From Neolewinella xylanilytica (GTDB lineage Bacteria; Bacteroidota; Bacteroidia; Chitinophagales; Saprospiraceae): DNA of 64,000 nt. This document shows, piece after piece, positions 57,901 through 64,000 of the stretch. Location: the NCBI RefSeq assembly GCF_002934605.1, contig NZ_PTJC01000005.1, positions 1,984,001-2,048,000 of the forward strand, in the 5' to 3' direction. The notes below the pieces were generated by a model that saw nothing but the letters and a program-made list of their open reading frames with translations, was not told the origin of the DNA and did no database searches. The translations under genes were made by a program, and so were the position numbers. The first letter of the stretch is position 1. Every line of letters begins with the position of its first letter.

Positions 57901-58050
57901 TACGTCACGGGGCAAAACCTGCTGACCTTCACTAAGTACACCGGCCTGGACCCCGACGTGCAGGGCAACGGTATCCTAGAACGGGGCGTGGACAACGGCA
58001 ACTGGCCGTCCAGCCGGATCGTCTCCCTGGGCCTGAACCTCAACTTCTAG
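54994..58050 (+). CDS. SusC/RagA-family TonB-linked outer membrane transporter
   Basis: 1018 residues from the ATG at 54994. The signal peptide ends V-L-S-A-Q. A CarboxypepD_reg domain (about 28-105) has VSGTVTDEEGPLIGATVAVKG broken at turns, and VDGGFTLNEV. The plug domain shows the SusC signature with YVIDGM, then IESVQILKDASAAAIYGSRAANGVIII-type sequence, including I-Y-G-S-R-A-A-N-G. A 22-strand barrel follows, ending VSLGLNLNF. No STN domain is present. It imports SusD-bound oligosaccharides using TonB energy. It leads the PUL operon, divergent from the HTCS gene. Confidence 0.96.
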   Translation: MQRSFFYTYCLWACLLVSGSVLSAQDLLSVSGTVTDEEGPLIGATVAVKGTGQGTVTGVDGGFTLNEVAPDDSLQVTYVGYASQTIAVGGQTTFTINLSENISNLGEVVVIGYQEVKRSDLTGATAVVPSEQINKTVTNSLAESLQGLASGVTVRSGGAPGAGATIEIRGAASFVNTNPLYVIDGMIADANVTFNNNDIESVQILKDASAAAIYGSRAANGVIIITTKSGRKGPIRPSLSVTTGIQQIPNRWDVMDAAGYAELQRTSYRNSGLEVPASVGDDFDPTIDTDWQDEVIQTGSTLDANLSASGGSDNLKYFVSGSHFRNDGVIIGRSFNRTAFRVNSTLNLGRITVGENLVLTNNNIRQPLGGFDTGNPFFDMVTMLPVIPVQADEYISDTNPGGWGIGTVDAVSYAKNQVGVTDLLREKINFLKLIGNAYVQVELVKGLRYKFNVGLENSDDFSKGLRRFGVTQFNAAVRPSSIQDNRSRFSSLLMEHTLNFERAFGSHTLNGVVGISDQQTQRNYTFASRSDLVESGGDPFEQINSATGESLAEGGVTSDYRTIGFLGRLNYNYAQKYYLTLTGRVDQDSRFSADNRTGIFPSVAGSWRISKEDFFQVPWIDDLKFNASYGTLGIVTLGSWDWRGTINNNPRAILGTIQVGATQAGLVNPDLRWENRKSQNYGIEAAVLDYRLTLSANYYRILSEDALVTNLPVATYLGNLGGSPPVNAGSIQNTGFEFEANYRQQMDRVELNVGFNLTTINNTVQAVGNRGEGIDYIQTGLTRSRVGEPLGEWYLLQTDGIFQSQAEVNAHAVEGTLIQPFAQPGDIRYVDVDGDGQITDQDRSFTGKSPWPNLQLGSQLGLSYANFDVSAQIIGVFGNTLYNSVRSQLDSYQNTNFRSDVSPWTPDNTNTDDPRIGVATNDQGLVDNARGNTDRWLEDGSYLRLRNLQIGYTIPQAALDRLSISDLRVYVTGQNLLTFTKYTGLDPDVQGNGILERGVDNGNWPSSRIVSLGLNLNF

Positions 58051-58067
58051 GTCCCGTCATTCTCCTG

Positions 58068-58085
58068 CCCCGATCGCTATCGGGG
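58068..58085 (+). terminator. hairpin between susC and susD genes
   Basis: CCCCGAT (58068-58074) pairs with ATCGGGG (58079-58085) around a CGCT loop. An A-rich tract, not T-rich, follows. It lies 18 bp after the SusC stop and 20 bp before the SusD ATG. It may set different mRNA levels for the two genes by stability or processing rather than full termination. Confidence 0.55.
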
Positions 58086-58105
58086 TCGCCAAAAAATAAA
58101 ACATC

Positions 58106-59626
58106 ATGCAACGCATCTATTTATATCTCCTGTGTACCGTCCTGACGCTGACGGCCTGCCAGGATGAACTGGACATCATCAACCCCAACCAGATCACGAA
58201 CGACAGCTTCTGGCAGGACGAAACCGACGCCGTACAGGGCATCAACGCCGCCTACAGCACGTTGCACCGGACGGGCTTCTCCCGCTGGCAACCCATGCTC
58301 TACGACCTGCGCTCCGACGTAGGTACGAGTTACAGTCCCTGGAGCGAGCTGGCTAACGCGATGAATAACTTCATTCAGCCGAATTCCAATTTCGGACCGA
58401 TGATGGATGTGTACACCGACAACTACGTCGGGATCTCGCGGGCCAACCAGGTGATCGCCAACGTGCCGGACATCGATATGGACGAGGAGCTGAAGGCCCG
58501 CGTCCTGGGCGAGGCCCACTTCTTCCGCGGCATGCACTACTACCACCTGGCCAGCCTGTGGGGCAACGTGCCGCTGCAGCTGACCCCCTCCACGCCGAAC
58601 GACCTGCCACCGACCTCCTCCGAGGAGGAAGTGTGGGCGCAGGTGATCGCCGACCTCGAGTACGCCGCCGACAACCTGCCGTTGCAGTACGGGGCCGACG
58701 ACCGGGGGCGCATCACCCGCGGCGGGGCGCTGGCCCTGCTGGCCAAGGCATACATGCAGAACGACCGCTACCAGGATGCGGTAGATGCCCTGGACTTCTT
58801 CTTCACCGGCGACGGGGCCGGGCTGTACGACCTGACCGATAACTACGCGGACAACTTCAGCGCGCAGACGGAATGGAACGTGGAGTCGGTGCTCGAATGG
58901 GGCTACGCCGACAACCCCCTGGAATTTACCGACCAGGACACCCAGACGCCGAACCATAACTACGGCACCTCCATCGCCCAGTTTTACGCCCCCCCCGGCA
59001 TCGGTTTCAGCGACGGGGAAGCCCTGCGTTGGCCGGTAGCGGAATTCGAGGAGGAATCGACCACGGCCGGAGACCGGGATCCTCGTCTCGCCGCGACCTA
59101 CCTCTACGACCATACCGACCCGGCCGGTCCGGAGGCATCCATTGTATATGGAACCTCCTGGGCCGAGCGCTACGGCGACAGTGACCGGCTGTTTTTCCGT
59201 AAGTTCCTCAATGATGATTACAAGAATGAAGAAGGCTTCCGTTCTCCGAACAACTATCGCTTCATTCGCTTCGCGGACATCTTGCTGATGTACGCCGAGA
59301 GCCTGAACGCCATCGGGCAAACGGAGGAAGCCTATGCCTACGTGGACCGCGTGCGGGAGCGGGCGGGACTGGCACCTCTGTCGGAGGCCATGCCCGGACT
59401 GGACCAGGCCGCCTTCCTGGAGCAACTCAAGCACGAGCGCCTGACGGAGCTGACCGGCGAAGGCCACCGCTTCAACGATCTCAAGCGCTGGGGCGACCTG
59501 GGCCCGGAACTGGCTGACCGGGACCCCGGCTTCGCGAATTTTCAGACCGGCAAACACGAATTGCTCCCGATACCCCAACGCGACCTGGACATCAACCCGA
59601 ACCTGGTCCAAAATCCCAAATGGTAG
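58106..59626 (+). CDS. SusD/RagB-family glycan-binding lipoprotein
   Basis: 506 residues. The signal peptide has lipobox LTAC (Cys18). The SusD fold is indicated by IINPNQITNDSFWQDETDAVQGINAAY, the TPR-like region RVLGEAHFFRGMHYYHLASLWGNVPL, ALLAKAYMQ, and the C-terminal NNYRFIRFADILLMYAESLNAIG and ERLTELTGEGHRFNDLKRWG (quoted in parts). It caps the SusC channel at the cell surface and binds the glycan. It begins 55 bp after SusC. Its 3' end is only 32 bp before the first GH43 gene. Confidence 0.96.
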   Translation: MQRIYLYLLCTVLTLTACQDELDIINPNQITNDSFWQDETDAVQGINAAYSTLHRTGFSRWQPMLYDLRSDVGTSYSPWSELANAMNNFIQPNSNFGPMMDVYTDNYVGISRANQVIANVPDIDMDEELKARVLGEAHFFRGMHYYHLASLWGNVPLQLTPSTPNDLPPTSSEEEVWAQVIADLEYAADNLPLQYGADDRGRITRGGALALLAKAYMQNDRYQDAVDALDFFFTGDGAGLYDLTDNYADNFSAQTEWNVESVLEWGYADNPLEFTDQDTQTPNHNYGTSIAQFYAPPGIGFSDGEALRWPVAEFEEESTTAGDRDPRLAATYLYDHTDPAGPEASIVYGTSWAERYGDSDRLFFRKFLNDDYKNEEGFRSPNNYRFIRFADILLMYAESLNAIGQTEEAYAYVDRVRERAGLAPLSEAMPGLDQAAFLEQLKHERLTELTGEGHRFNDLKRWGDLGPELADRDPGFANFQTGKHELLPIPQRDLDINPNLVQNPKW

Positions 59627-59658
59627 CCTCCCTGCGGTTACCCATACTATCTTCCGCT

Positions 59659-60741
59659 ATGCTTTTTGTCTTCCGACGCTTCCCCTCCTTTGTCTGGATC
59701 CTGATTGCCTGCACCGGCTGTCTGGCCTGCGACCCCTCCGGCGGGGACGAACCGACCACCCCGGAACCGCAGCCCGAGCCCGACGCGAACTTTTTTAATC
59801 CGGTTTACCAGGTCGGCCCCGACCCCTGGGTCTTCCAGGAGGGCGATACCTACTACGTGACCTACACCACGGGGCGGAACATCACCCTGATCGAAACCGA
59901 GAAGATGTCCGGCCTGCGGACCGCCGACGCCCGCGCCCGCACGGTATGGTCGCCGCCGGCCTCCGGCATGAATTCCAGCCAGATCTGGGCACCGGAGATC
60001 CACCGGATCGACGGAACCTGGTACGTGTACTACGCGGCCAGTGACGGTAACAACGACAACCACCGCATGTGGGTACTGGCCAACGAGGACGCCGATCCGA
60101 TGTCCGACAACTGGGAAGACCGCGGCGAACTGGAACTGCCCGACGACAAATGGGCGATCGACGGCAGCCCCGTAGCGATCGACGGACAGTGGTACTTCGC
60201 CTGGTCCGGCTGGGAGGGCGATACCAATGTGGCACAGGATATCTACATTACCCGAATGACCTCGCCCACCGAGGTGACGGGGGAGCGGGTCCGCGTCCTC
60301 CAGCCCGAGGCGGACTGGGAGCGCAACGGAACCGACCCCCGCGTGGTGGAGGGACCGCAATTTATTGCCCACGATAACTCGCTCTTTATGTTCTACTCGG
60401 CCGGGGGCTGCTGGACGGACGGCTACAGCCTGGGCGCCCTGCAGCTGGCGATCGGCGACGATCCGCTGGCGGCCGACAGCTGGACGCGGTTGGAGCAGAA
60501 TCCGCTCTTCGTGAGCAACGCCGCCGCGCGGGCGTACGGGCCGGGGCACAACTCCTTCTTCACCTCTCCGGACGGCACCGAAAACTGGATCCTTTACCAC
60601 GCCAACGCCCAGCCCGGACAGGGGTGCGGCGACGAGCGGAGCATGCGGATGCAGCTCTTTACCTGGTCGGCCGACGGGCTGCCGGTGCTGGGGGAGCCCG
60701 CGGCGCTGGGACAGGCGTTGCCCGTGCCGGCGGGGGAATAG
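59659..60741 (+). CDS. glycoside hydrolase family 43 lipoprotein (arabinosidase/xylosidase-like)
   Basis: 360 residues from the ATG at 59659; an ATG at 59620 overlapping the SusD stop is in frame. A lipoprotein signal peptide ends near C-L-A-C. The five-bladed propeller has the general-base Asp in VGPDPWVF, the pKa-modulating Asp in WAIDGSPVAI and the catalytic Glu in RVVEGPQFI. Each blade has a Y-Y-V-x-Y-type strand. GH43 enzymes remove arabinofuranose or xylose from arabinan, arabinoxylan or similar glycans with inversion. Lipidation suggests cell-surface action together with SusD. Confidence 0.92.
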   Translation: MLFVFRRFPSFVWILIACTGCLACDPSGGDEPTTPEPQPEPDANFFNPVYQVGPDPWVFQEGDTYYVTYTTGRNITLIETEKMSGLRTADARARTVWSPPASGMNSSQIWAPEIHRIDGTWYVYYAASDGNNDNHRMWVLANEDADPMSDNWEDRGELELPDDKWAIDGSPVAIDGQWYFAWSGWEGDTNVAQDIYITRMTSPTEVTGERVRVLQPEADWERNGTDPRVVEGPQFIAHDNSLFMFYSAGGCWTDGYSLGALQLAIGDDPLAADSWTRLEQNPLFVSNAAARAYGPGHNSFFTSPDGTENWILYHANAQPGQGCGDERSMRMQLFTWSADGLPVLGEPAALGQALPVPAGE

Positions 60742-60782
60742 CTCCCAGGTCATTTACTTAGCTGAATAAATTCGATACGTCT

Positions 60783-61925
60783 TTGCAACACATAAGCTTA
60801 CTGACCTTCCTGGCCGCGGTGCTTCTCGGCGCGGCCTCCTGCGGCCGGACCACGCCCCCGGAGGACACTTCGGCGACCGCCCTGCCCGAATTCCAGAATC
60901 CGCTGGACGTGGAGTTCGGCGACCCCTTCATCCTGGATGACGGCGACGGGACCTACTATCTCTACGGCACCGGCGGCGGCGCGGAGGACGGATTCGCCGT
61001 GTATTCCTCGACCGACCTGGTCGACTGGAAGAACGAGGGGCAGGTGTACTTTGGCAACACCGAGGACAGCTGGAACGAAAGTGCCTTCTGGGCCCCGGAG
61101 TGCTACAAGAAGGACGGCAAATACTACCTCTTCTACAGCGCCAACTGGAAGCATAATCCCACCAACGAGGCCGAGAACTTCCACATCGGCGTAGCGGTAG
61201 CGGACGCGCCGACGGGGCCATTTACCGACCTGCAGAACCAGCCGCTCTTCGAGCCGGGCTACCCGATCATCGACGCGAACGTTTACCAGGACGACGACGG
61301 CAAATTCTACCTGTACTATTCCCGCGCCTGCTACAAACACCCGGTGGAAAGCGAGATCGCCGACTGGGCCCGGGAGCAAGGCATGTACGAGGAGATCGAG
61401 GAGAGCTGGGTGTACGGCGTGGAGTTGAGCCCGGACTTCCAATCCGTGATCGGCGAGCCGGTGCTGCTGCTGCGGCCGCCGGTGAGCATGGACGACGAGA
61501 ACGCGGAGTGGGAGAGCCGTTCGGTGACGACGGGGGAGATCAACCGGCGGTGGACCGAAGGATCCTTTACCTTTAAGCACGACGGTACCTACTACATCAT
61601 GTACTCCGCCAACCACTACGCCGGACCGAACTACGCGGTGGGGTACGCCACCGGCGACCATCCGTTAGGCCCCTTCACCAAGGCGGACAATAACCCGGTA
61701 TTGGAAAAGAATGTCGACGAGGGCGGCGACGTGACCGGCACCGGCCACAATATGGTCCTTTTCCTGGAGGACGCAAACAAGATGTACGCCGTCTACCATG
61801 GCCGGACGCAGCCGACCGGCGACGAGCGGGTAGTCTTCATGGACGAGCTCGAGATCCTCTCCAACGGCCAACTTACGGTTAAGGGGCCGACGACCCGGGT
61901 CATCGCGCACCCCCTATCTAAATAA
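60783..61925 (+). CDS. glycoside hydrolase family 43 lipoprotein with TTG start
   Basis: 380 residues. No ATG or GTG lies between an upstream in-frame stop (60759) and the signal peptide, so TTG at 60783 must be the start. The lipobox is A-A-S-C. GH43 residues: general-base Asp in VEFGDPFIL, the middle Asp in IIDANVYQDD, and the Glu in RWTEGSFTF. The typical blades FYLYYSRACY and YYIMYSANHY are visible. It belongs to the PUL and would cleave arabinosyl or xylosyl residues, perhaps different linkages from its neighbour. It sits 41 bp after the first GH43 gene. Confidence 0.92.
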   Translation: MQHISLLTFLAAVLLGAASCGRTTPPEDTSATALPEFQNPLDVEFGDPFILDDGDGTYYLYGTGGGAEDGFAVYSSTDLVDWKNEGQVYFGNTEDSWNESAFWAPECYKKDGKYYLFYSANWKHNPTNEAENFHIGVAVADAPTGPFTDLQNQPLFEPGYPIIDANVYQDDDGKFYLYYSRACYKHPVESEIADWAREQGMYEEIEESWVYGVELSPDFQSVIGEPVLLLRPPVSMDDENAEWESRSVTTGEINRRWTEGSFTFKHDGTYYIMYSANHYAGPNYAVGYATGDHPLGPFTKADNNPVLEKNVDEGGDVTGTGHNMVLFLEDANKMYAVYHGRTQPTGDERVVFMDELEILSNGQLTVKGPTTRVIAHPLSK

Positions 61926-61947
61926 CTGCTTTCTGAATTCCGTCATC

Positions 61948-63012
61948 ATGCACAAACTCATTTGCCTCGCGCTATTTGCCACTCTGTCCCTGTCCGCTTT
62001 CGGGCAGGATTCCGTACTGGAAACCAACCGATGGTCGCGGGAGCGGGCCGCCGAGTGGTACGCCGAACAGGACTGGCTCACCGGCGCCAACTTCAATCCC
62101 AGCACGGCCATCAACCAGCTGGAAATGTGGCAGGAGGCCACCTTCGACCCGGAGACCATCGACCGGGAACTGGGCTACGCCGAGGGCATCGGTTTCAATA
62201 CCATGCGCGTGTACCTGCACAGCCTGGCGTATAAAGCCGATCCGGAGGGGTTCAAAGAGCGGATGGATACCTACCTGGGCCTGGCGGACCAGCACGGGAT
62301 CCGGACCATGTTCGTCATCTTCGACGACGTATGGGGCAAGACCCCGGAAATCGGGGAGCAACCCGACCCCGTACCGGGTACCCACAACTCGGGCTGGATG
62401 CAGGACCCCGGTGACCCGGCTTCGAAAAATCCGGAGAACTTTCCGGCCCTCGAGACCTACGTGAAGGACATCATCACCACTTTCAAAGACGACGAGCGGG
62501 TGCTCATGTGGGACCTGTACAACGAGCCGGGCAACAGCGGTAAACTGACTACCTCGATGCCGCTGCTCAAAGCCGTCTTTACCTGGGCGCGGGAGGTCAA
62601 TCCGAGCCAGCCGCTCACCGTCGGTCTATGGGCCTGGGACTTCCAGGAGCTGAACACCTTTCAGGCTCAGCACTCCGACATCCTGACCTACCACCAGTAC
62701 GAGGGGCCGCGGGAGCACCAGCTGACCATCAATATGCTCAAGACCCACGGTCGGCCGATGATCTGCACTGAATACATGGCCCGCACCCGTAACAGCCGCT
62801 TTTGGAACATCCTGCCGATGCTGAAGGAGGAGAATATTGGGGCCATCAACTGGGGACTCGTCGCCGGCAAATCCAATACGATCTACGCCTGGAACATGCC
62901 CATCGAGGACGGCAGCGAGCCGAACGAGTGGTTCCACGATGTCTTCCGGCCGGACGGGACGCCTTACCGGCAGGACGAGGCGGATTTGATTCGGCGGCTG
63001 AACGAGGAATAG
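61948..63012 (+). CDS. clan GH-A glycoside hydrolase (cellulase/xylanase-like)
   Basis: 354 residues. Signal peptide ends S-A-F-G-Q. The TIM barrel shows TGANFNPSTAINQLEMWQ near the start, then GFNTMRVYLH, and the acid/base E193 in WDLYNEPGN. The nucleophile is probably E275 in MICTEYMART, followed by NWGLVAGKS. This sequence type is often labelled cellulase or 1,4-beta-xylanase in Bacteroidetes, but it does not closely match a standard GH5 or GH10, so the substrate is uncertain. It has no lipobox and is therefore probably periplasmic. It begins 22 bp after the second GH43 gene. Confidence 0.87.
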   Translation: MHKLICLALFATLSLSAFGQDSVLETNRWSRERAAEWYAEQDWLTGANFNPSTAINQLEMWQEATFDPETIDRELGYAEGIGFNTMRVYLHSLAYKADPEGFKERMDTYLGLADQHGIRTMFVIFDDVWGKTPEIGEQPDPVPGTHNSGWMQDPGDPASKNPENFPALETYVKDIITTFKDDERVLMWDLYNEPGNSGKLTTSMPLLKAVFTWAREVNPSQPLTVGLWAWDFQELNTFQAQHSDILTYHQYEGPREHQLTINMLKTHGRPMICTEYMARTRNSRFWNILPMLKEENIGAINWGLVAGKSNTIYAWNMPIEDGSEPNEWFHDVFRPDGTPYRQDEADLIRRLNEE

Positions 63013-63035
63013 CCGACACCAGCCGTCCGCCCAGC

Positions 63036-63342
63036 GTAGCTGGTCTGCCGGCGGGTCTTTATAAATAGTTCCCCGCATTCGGCAGACGAGCTCCGTTGCA
63101 CTCCGCTCGGCGGACGAATGCCGGTGGTGTAGCTGGTCTGCCGGCGGGTCGTCGCGATAAAGTATTTCCTCGGGCATTCGGCAGACGAGCTCCGTTGCAC
63201 TCCGCTCGGCGGACGAATGCCGGTGGTGTAGGTGGTCTGCCGGCGGGTCTCTGAAAAAGCCCTTCCCCTGCATTCGGCAGACGAGCTCCGCTGCACTGCG
63301 CTCGGCGGACGAACGCCCTGCGCCCGGCGGATGAATGCGCCC
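63036..63342. repeat. 93-99 bp imperfect tandem array with variable spacers
   Basis: Three units start at 63036, 63129 and 63228. A conserved block of about 75 bp (GTAGCTGGTCTGCCGGCGGG, then GCATTCGGCAGACGAGC, then GCTCGGCGGACGAATGC) alternates with unlike spacers of about 17-24 bp, at about 63058-63074, 63151-63174 and 63249-63270. The block is palindromic in part: GCATTCG and CGAATGC close it. The array lies 24 bp after the GH-A stop and ends about 35 bp before the third GH43 gene. It is not CRISPR: the repeats are too long and too few, and no cas gene is near. Confidence 0.85.
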
Positions 63343-63377
63343 GTACTATCTTTCCCGTAAACAACCACCGCTCTCCT

Positions 63378-64000
63378 ATGCTACGCCCAGTTTGCTTTTT
63401 TGGCTTGATCTGTTTACTCGCCGGTTGCCGCTCCGCGGAGGGCGGGGGCGGGGAAGCCGTAGGTGATGCCCTATCCGGCAACCCGATCTTTCCCGGCTGG
63501 TACGCCGACCCCGAGGGGGTGGTCTTCGGCGACGAATACTGGATCTTTCCAACCTATTCCGCGGCCTACCGTGATCAGCTGCACCTCGACGCCTTCTCTT
63601 CACCGGATCTCGTGAACTGGACGAAGCACGAGCGCATCCTCGATACCACTATCGTGCCCTGGGTACGGCAGGCCATGTGGGCACCAGCCGCCATCGAGAA
63701 AGACGGACGCTATTACCTTTTCTTCGCGGGCAACGACGTGCAGCGGCCCAGCCGGCCGGGCTGGAACCCAGACAATGACATCGACCACTATGGCGGGATC
63801 GGCGTAGCGGTGTCCGATGCGCCCGGCGGGCCTTACACCGATCACATCGGCGGACCCCTGATCGATACCTTCTACCAGGACGCCCAACCCATCGATCAAT
63901 TCGTATACCGCGATACGGACGGCACCCACTACATCTACTACGGTGGCTGGGGACACTGTAACATCGGCAAGTTGAACGATGATTTTACGGGCTTCATCCC
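63378..64000 (+). CDS. glycoside hydrolase family 43 lipoprotein (partial, 3' end outside window)
   Basis: I translated this frame by hand from the ATG at 63378; 207 codons are open to the edge. The signal peptide has lipobox L-A-G-C. GH43 features: GWYADPEGVVFGDEYWIF with the general-base Asp, WAPAAIEKDGRYYLFF, and the second Asp in DAQPIDQFVYRD, followed by HYIYYGGWG. The catalytic Glu should lie beyond the window. It is a third GH43 of the same PUL. A 365-bp gap containing the repeat array separates it from the GH-A gene, so it may have its own promoter. Confidence 0.9.
   Translation, partial: MLRPVCFFGLICLLAGCRSAEGGGGEAVGDALSGNPIFPGWYADPEGVVFGDEYWIFPTYSAAYRDQLHLDAFSSPDLVNWTKHERILDTTIVPWVRQAMWAPAAIEKDGRYYLFFAGNDVQRPSRPGWNPDNDIDHYGGIGVAVSDAPGGPYTDHIGGPLIDTFYQDAQPIDQFVYRDTDGTHYIYYGGWGHCNIGKLNDDFTGFI

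Noticed and set aside
56470-57915. 481-codon minus-strand frame opposite the SusC gene
   Set aside because: Antisense shadow; the sense strand encodes a complete SusC barrel.
58121-59611. 496-codon minus-strand frame opposite the SusD gene
   Set aside because: It has no domain or signal features and is the antisense shadow of a clear SusD gene in GC-rich DNA.
59647-60753. 368-codon minus-strand frame opposite the first GH43 gene
   Set aside because: Antisense shadow of a GH43 gene with all catalytic residues on the plus strand.
63036-63342. CRISPR-like pattern of repeats and spacers
   Set aside because: The repeated block is about 75 bp, only three copies exist, spacers are 17-24 bp and no cas genes are near.

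Overview
The window comes from a GC-rich member of the phylum Bacteroidota, most likely a marine Saprospiria/Lewinella-type bacterium. The support is a SusC/SusD pair with a hybrid two-component regulator, a PorQ component of the type IX secretion system (T9SS), a protein with a C-terminal T9SS sorting domain, a DUF4294 protein, and Bacteroidetes-type -7 promoter boxes (TAnnTTTG). High GC makes long antisense reading frames common; these were treated as shadows. I see no rRNA, tRNA, insertion sequence, phage gene or true CRISPR array.

Layout. 1-3.9 kb: a sulfatase lipoprotein cut by the window edge, an Nramp-like transporter and a PhyH-type dioxygenase, all on the minus strand. 4.6-9.8 kb: a stress-type pair (ECF sigma factor plus Hsp20), a DUF3616 protein, then a tightly coupled four-gene operon of ECF sigma factor, one-TM anti-sigma-like protein and two outer-membrane-type proteins. 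10.2-17.1 kb: a T9SS cargo protein with three lectin-like modules, FtsK, and a DASH cryptochrome/photolyase. 17.2-25.7 kb: an esterase, then a minus-strand run of MscS channel, CNNM/HlyC protein, sugar nucleotidyltransferase, PorQ and a MORN lipoprotein, then an FKBP lipoprotein, an HTH protein and DUF4294. 25.8-39.3 kb: housekeeping genes, including HMG-CoA lyase, Sua5/YrdC, an ABC permease, an HscA-like Hsp70, a lone Hpt protein, peroxiredoxin-ClpS-Aat (an N-degron targeting and tagging module), an exported Gfo/Idh/MocA oxidoreductase, type II NADH dehydrogenase, a two-copy STAS protein and two overlapping glycosyltransferases. 39.4-50.5 kb: Lon, a CarboxypepD_reg protein, an ABC exporter, two unrelated tandem-repeat arrays, a GH15 enzyme and a large protease/propeller/barrel fusion. 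50.6-64 kb: a polysaccharide utilisation locus (PUL) with a divergent hybrid regulator (HTCS), SusC, SusD, two GH43 enzymes, a clan GH-A glycosidase, a third repeat array and a third GH43 running off the window.

How the parts work together. In the PUL the HTCS probably senses an oligosaccharide in the periplasm and activates the divergent susC operon. Surface lipoprotein GH43 enzymes and SusD would trim and bind an arabinose- or xylose-containing glycan, SusC would import it, and the GH-A enzyme would work in the periplasm.

The least explained material is the intergenic DNA. Three different short tandem arrays, plus several strong hairpins, lie directly after stop codons of plus-strand genes. 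The four-gene sigma/outer-membrane operon and the protease-propeller-Omp85-like fusion are the most interesting protein-coding candidates.
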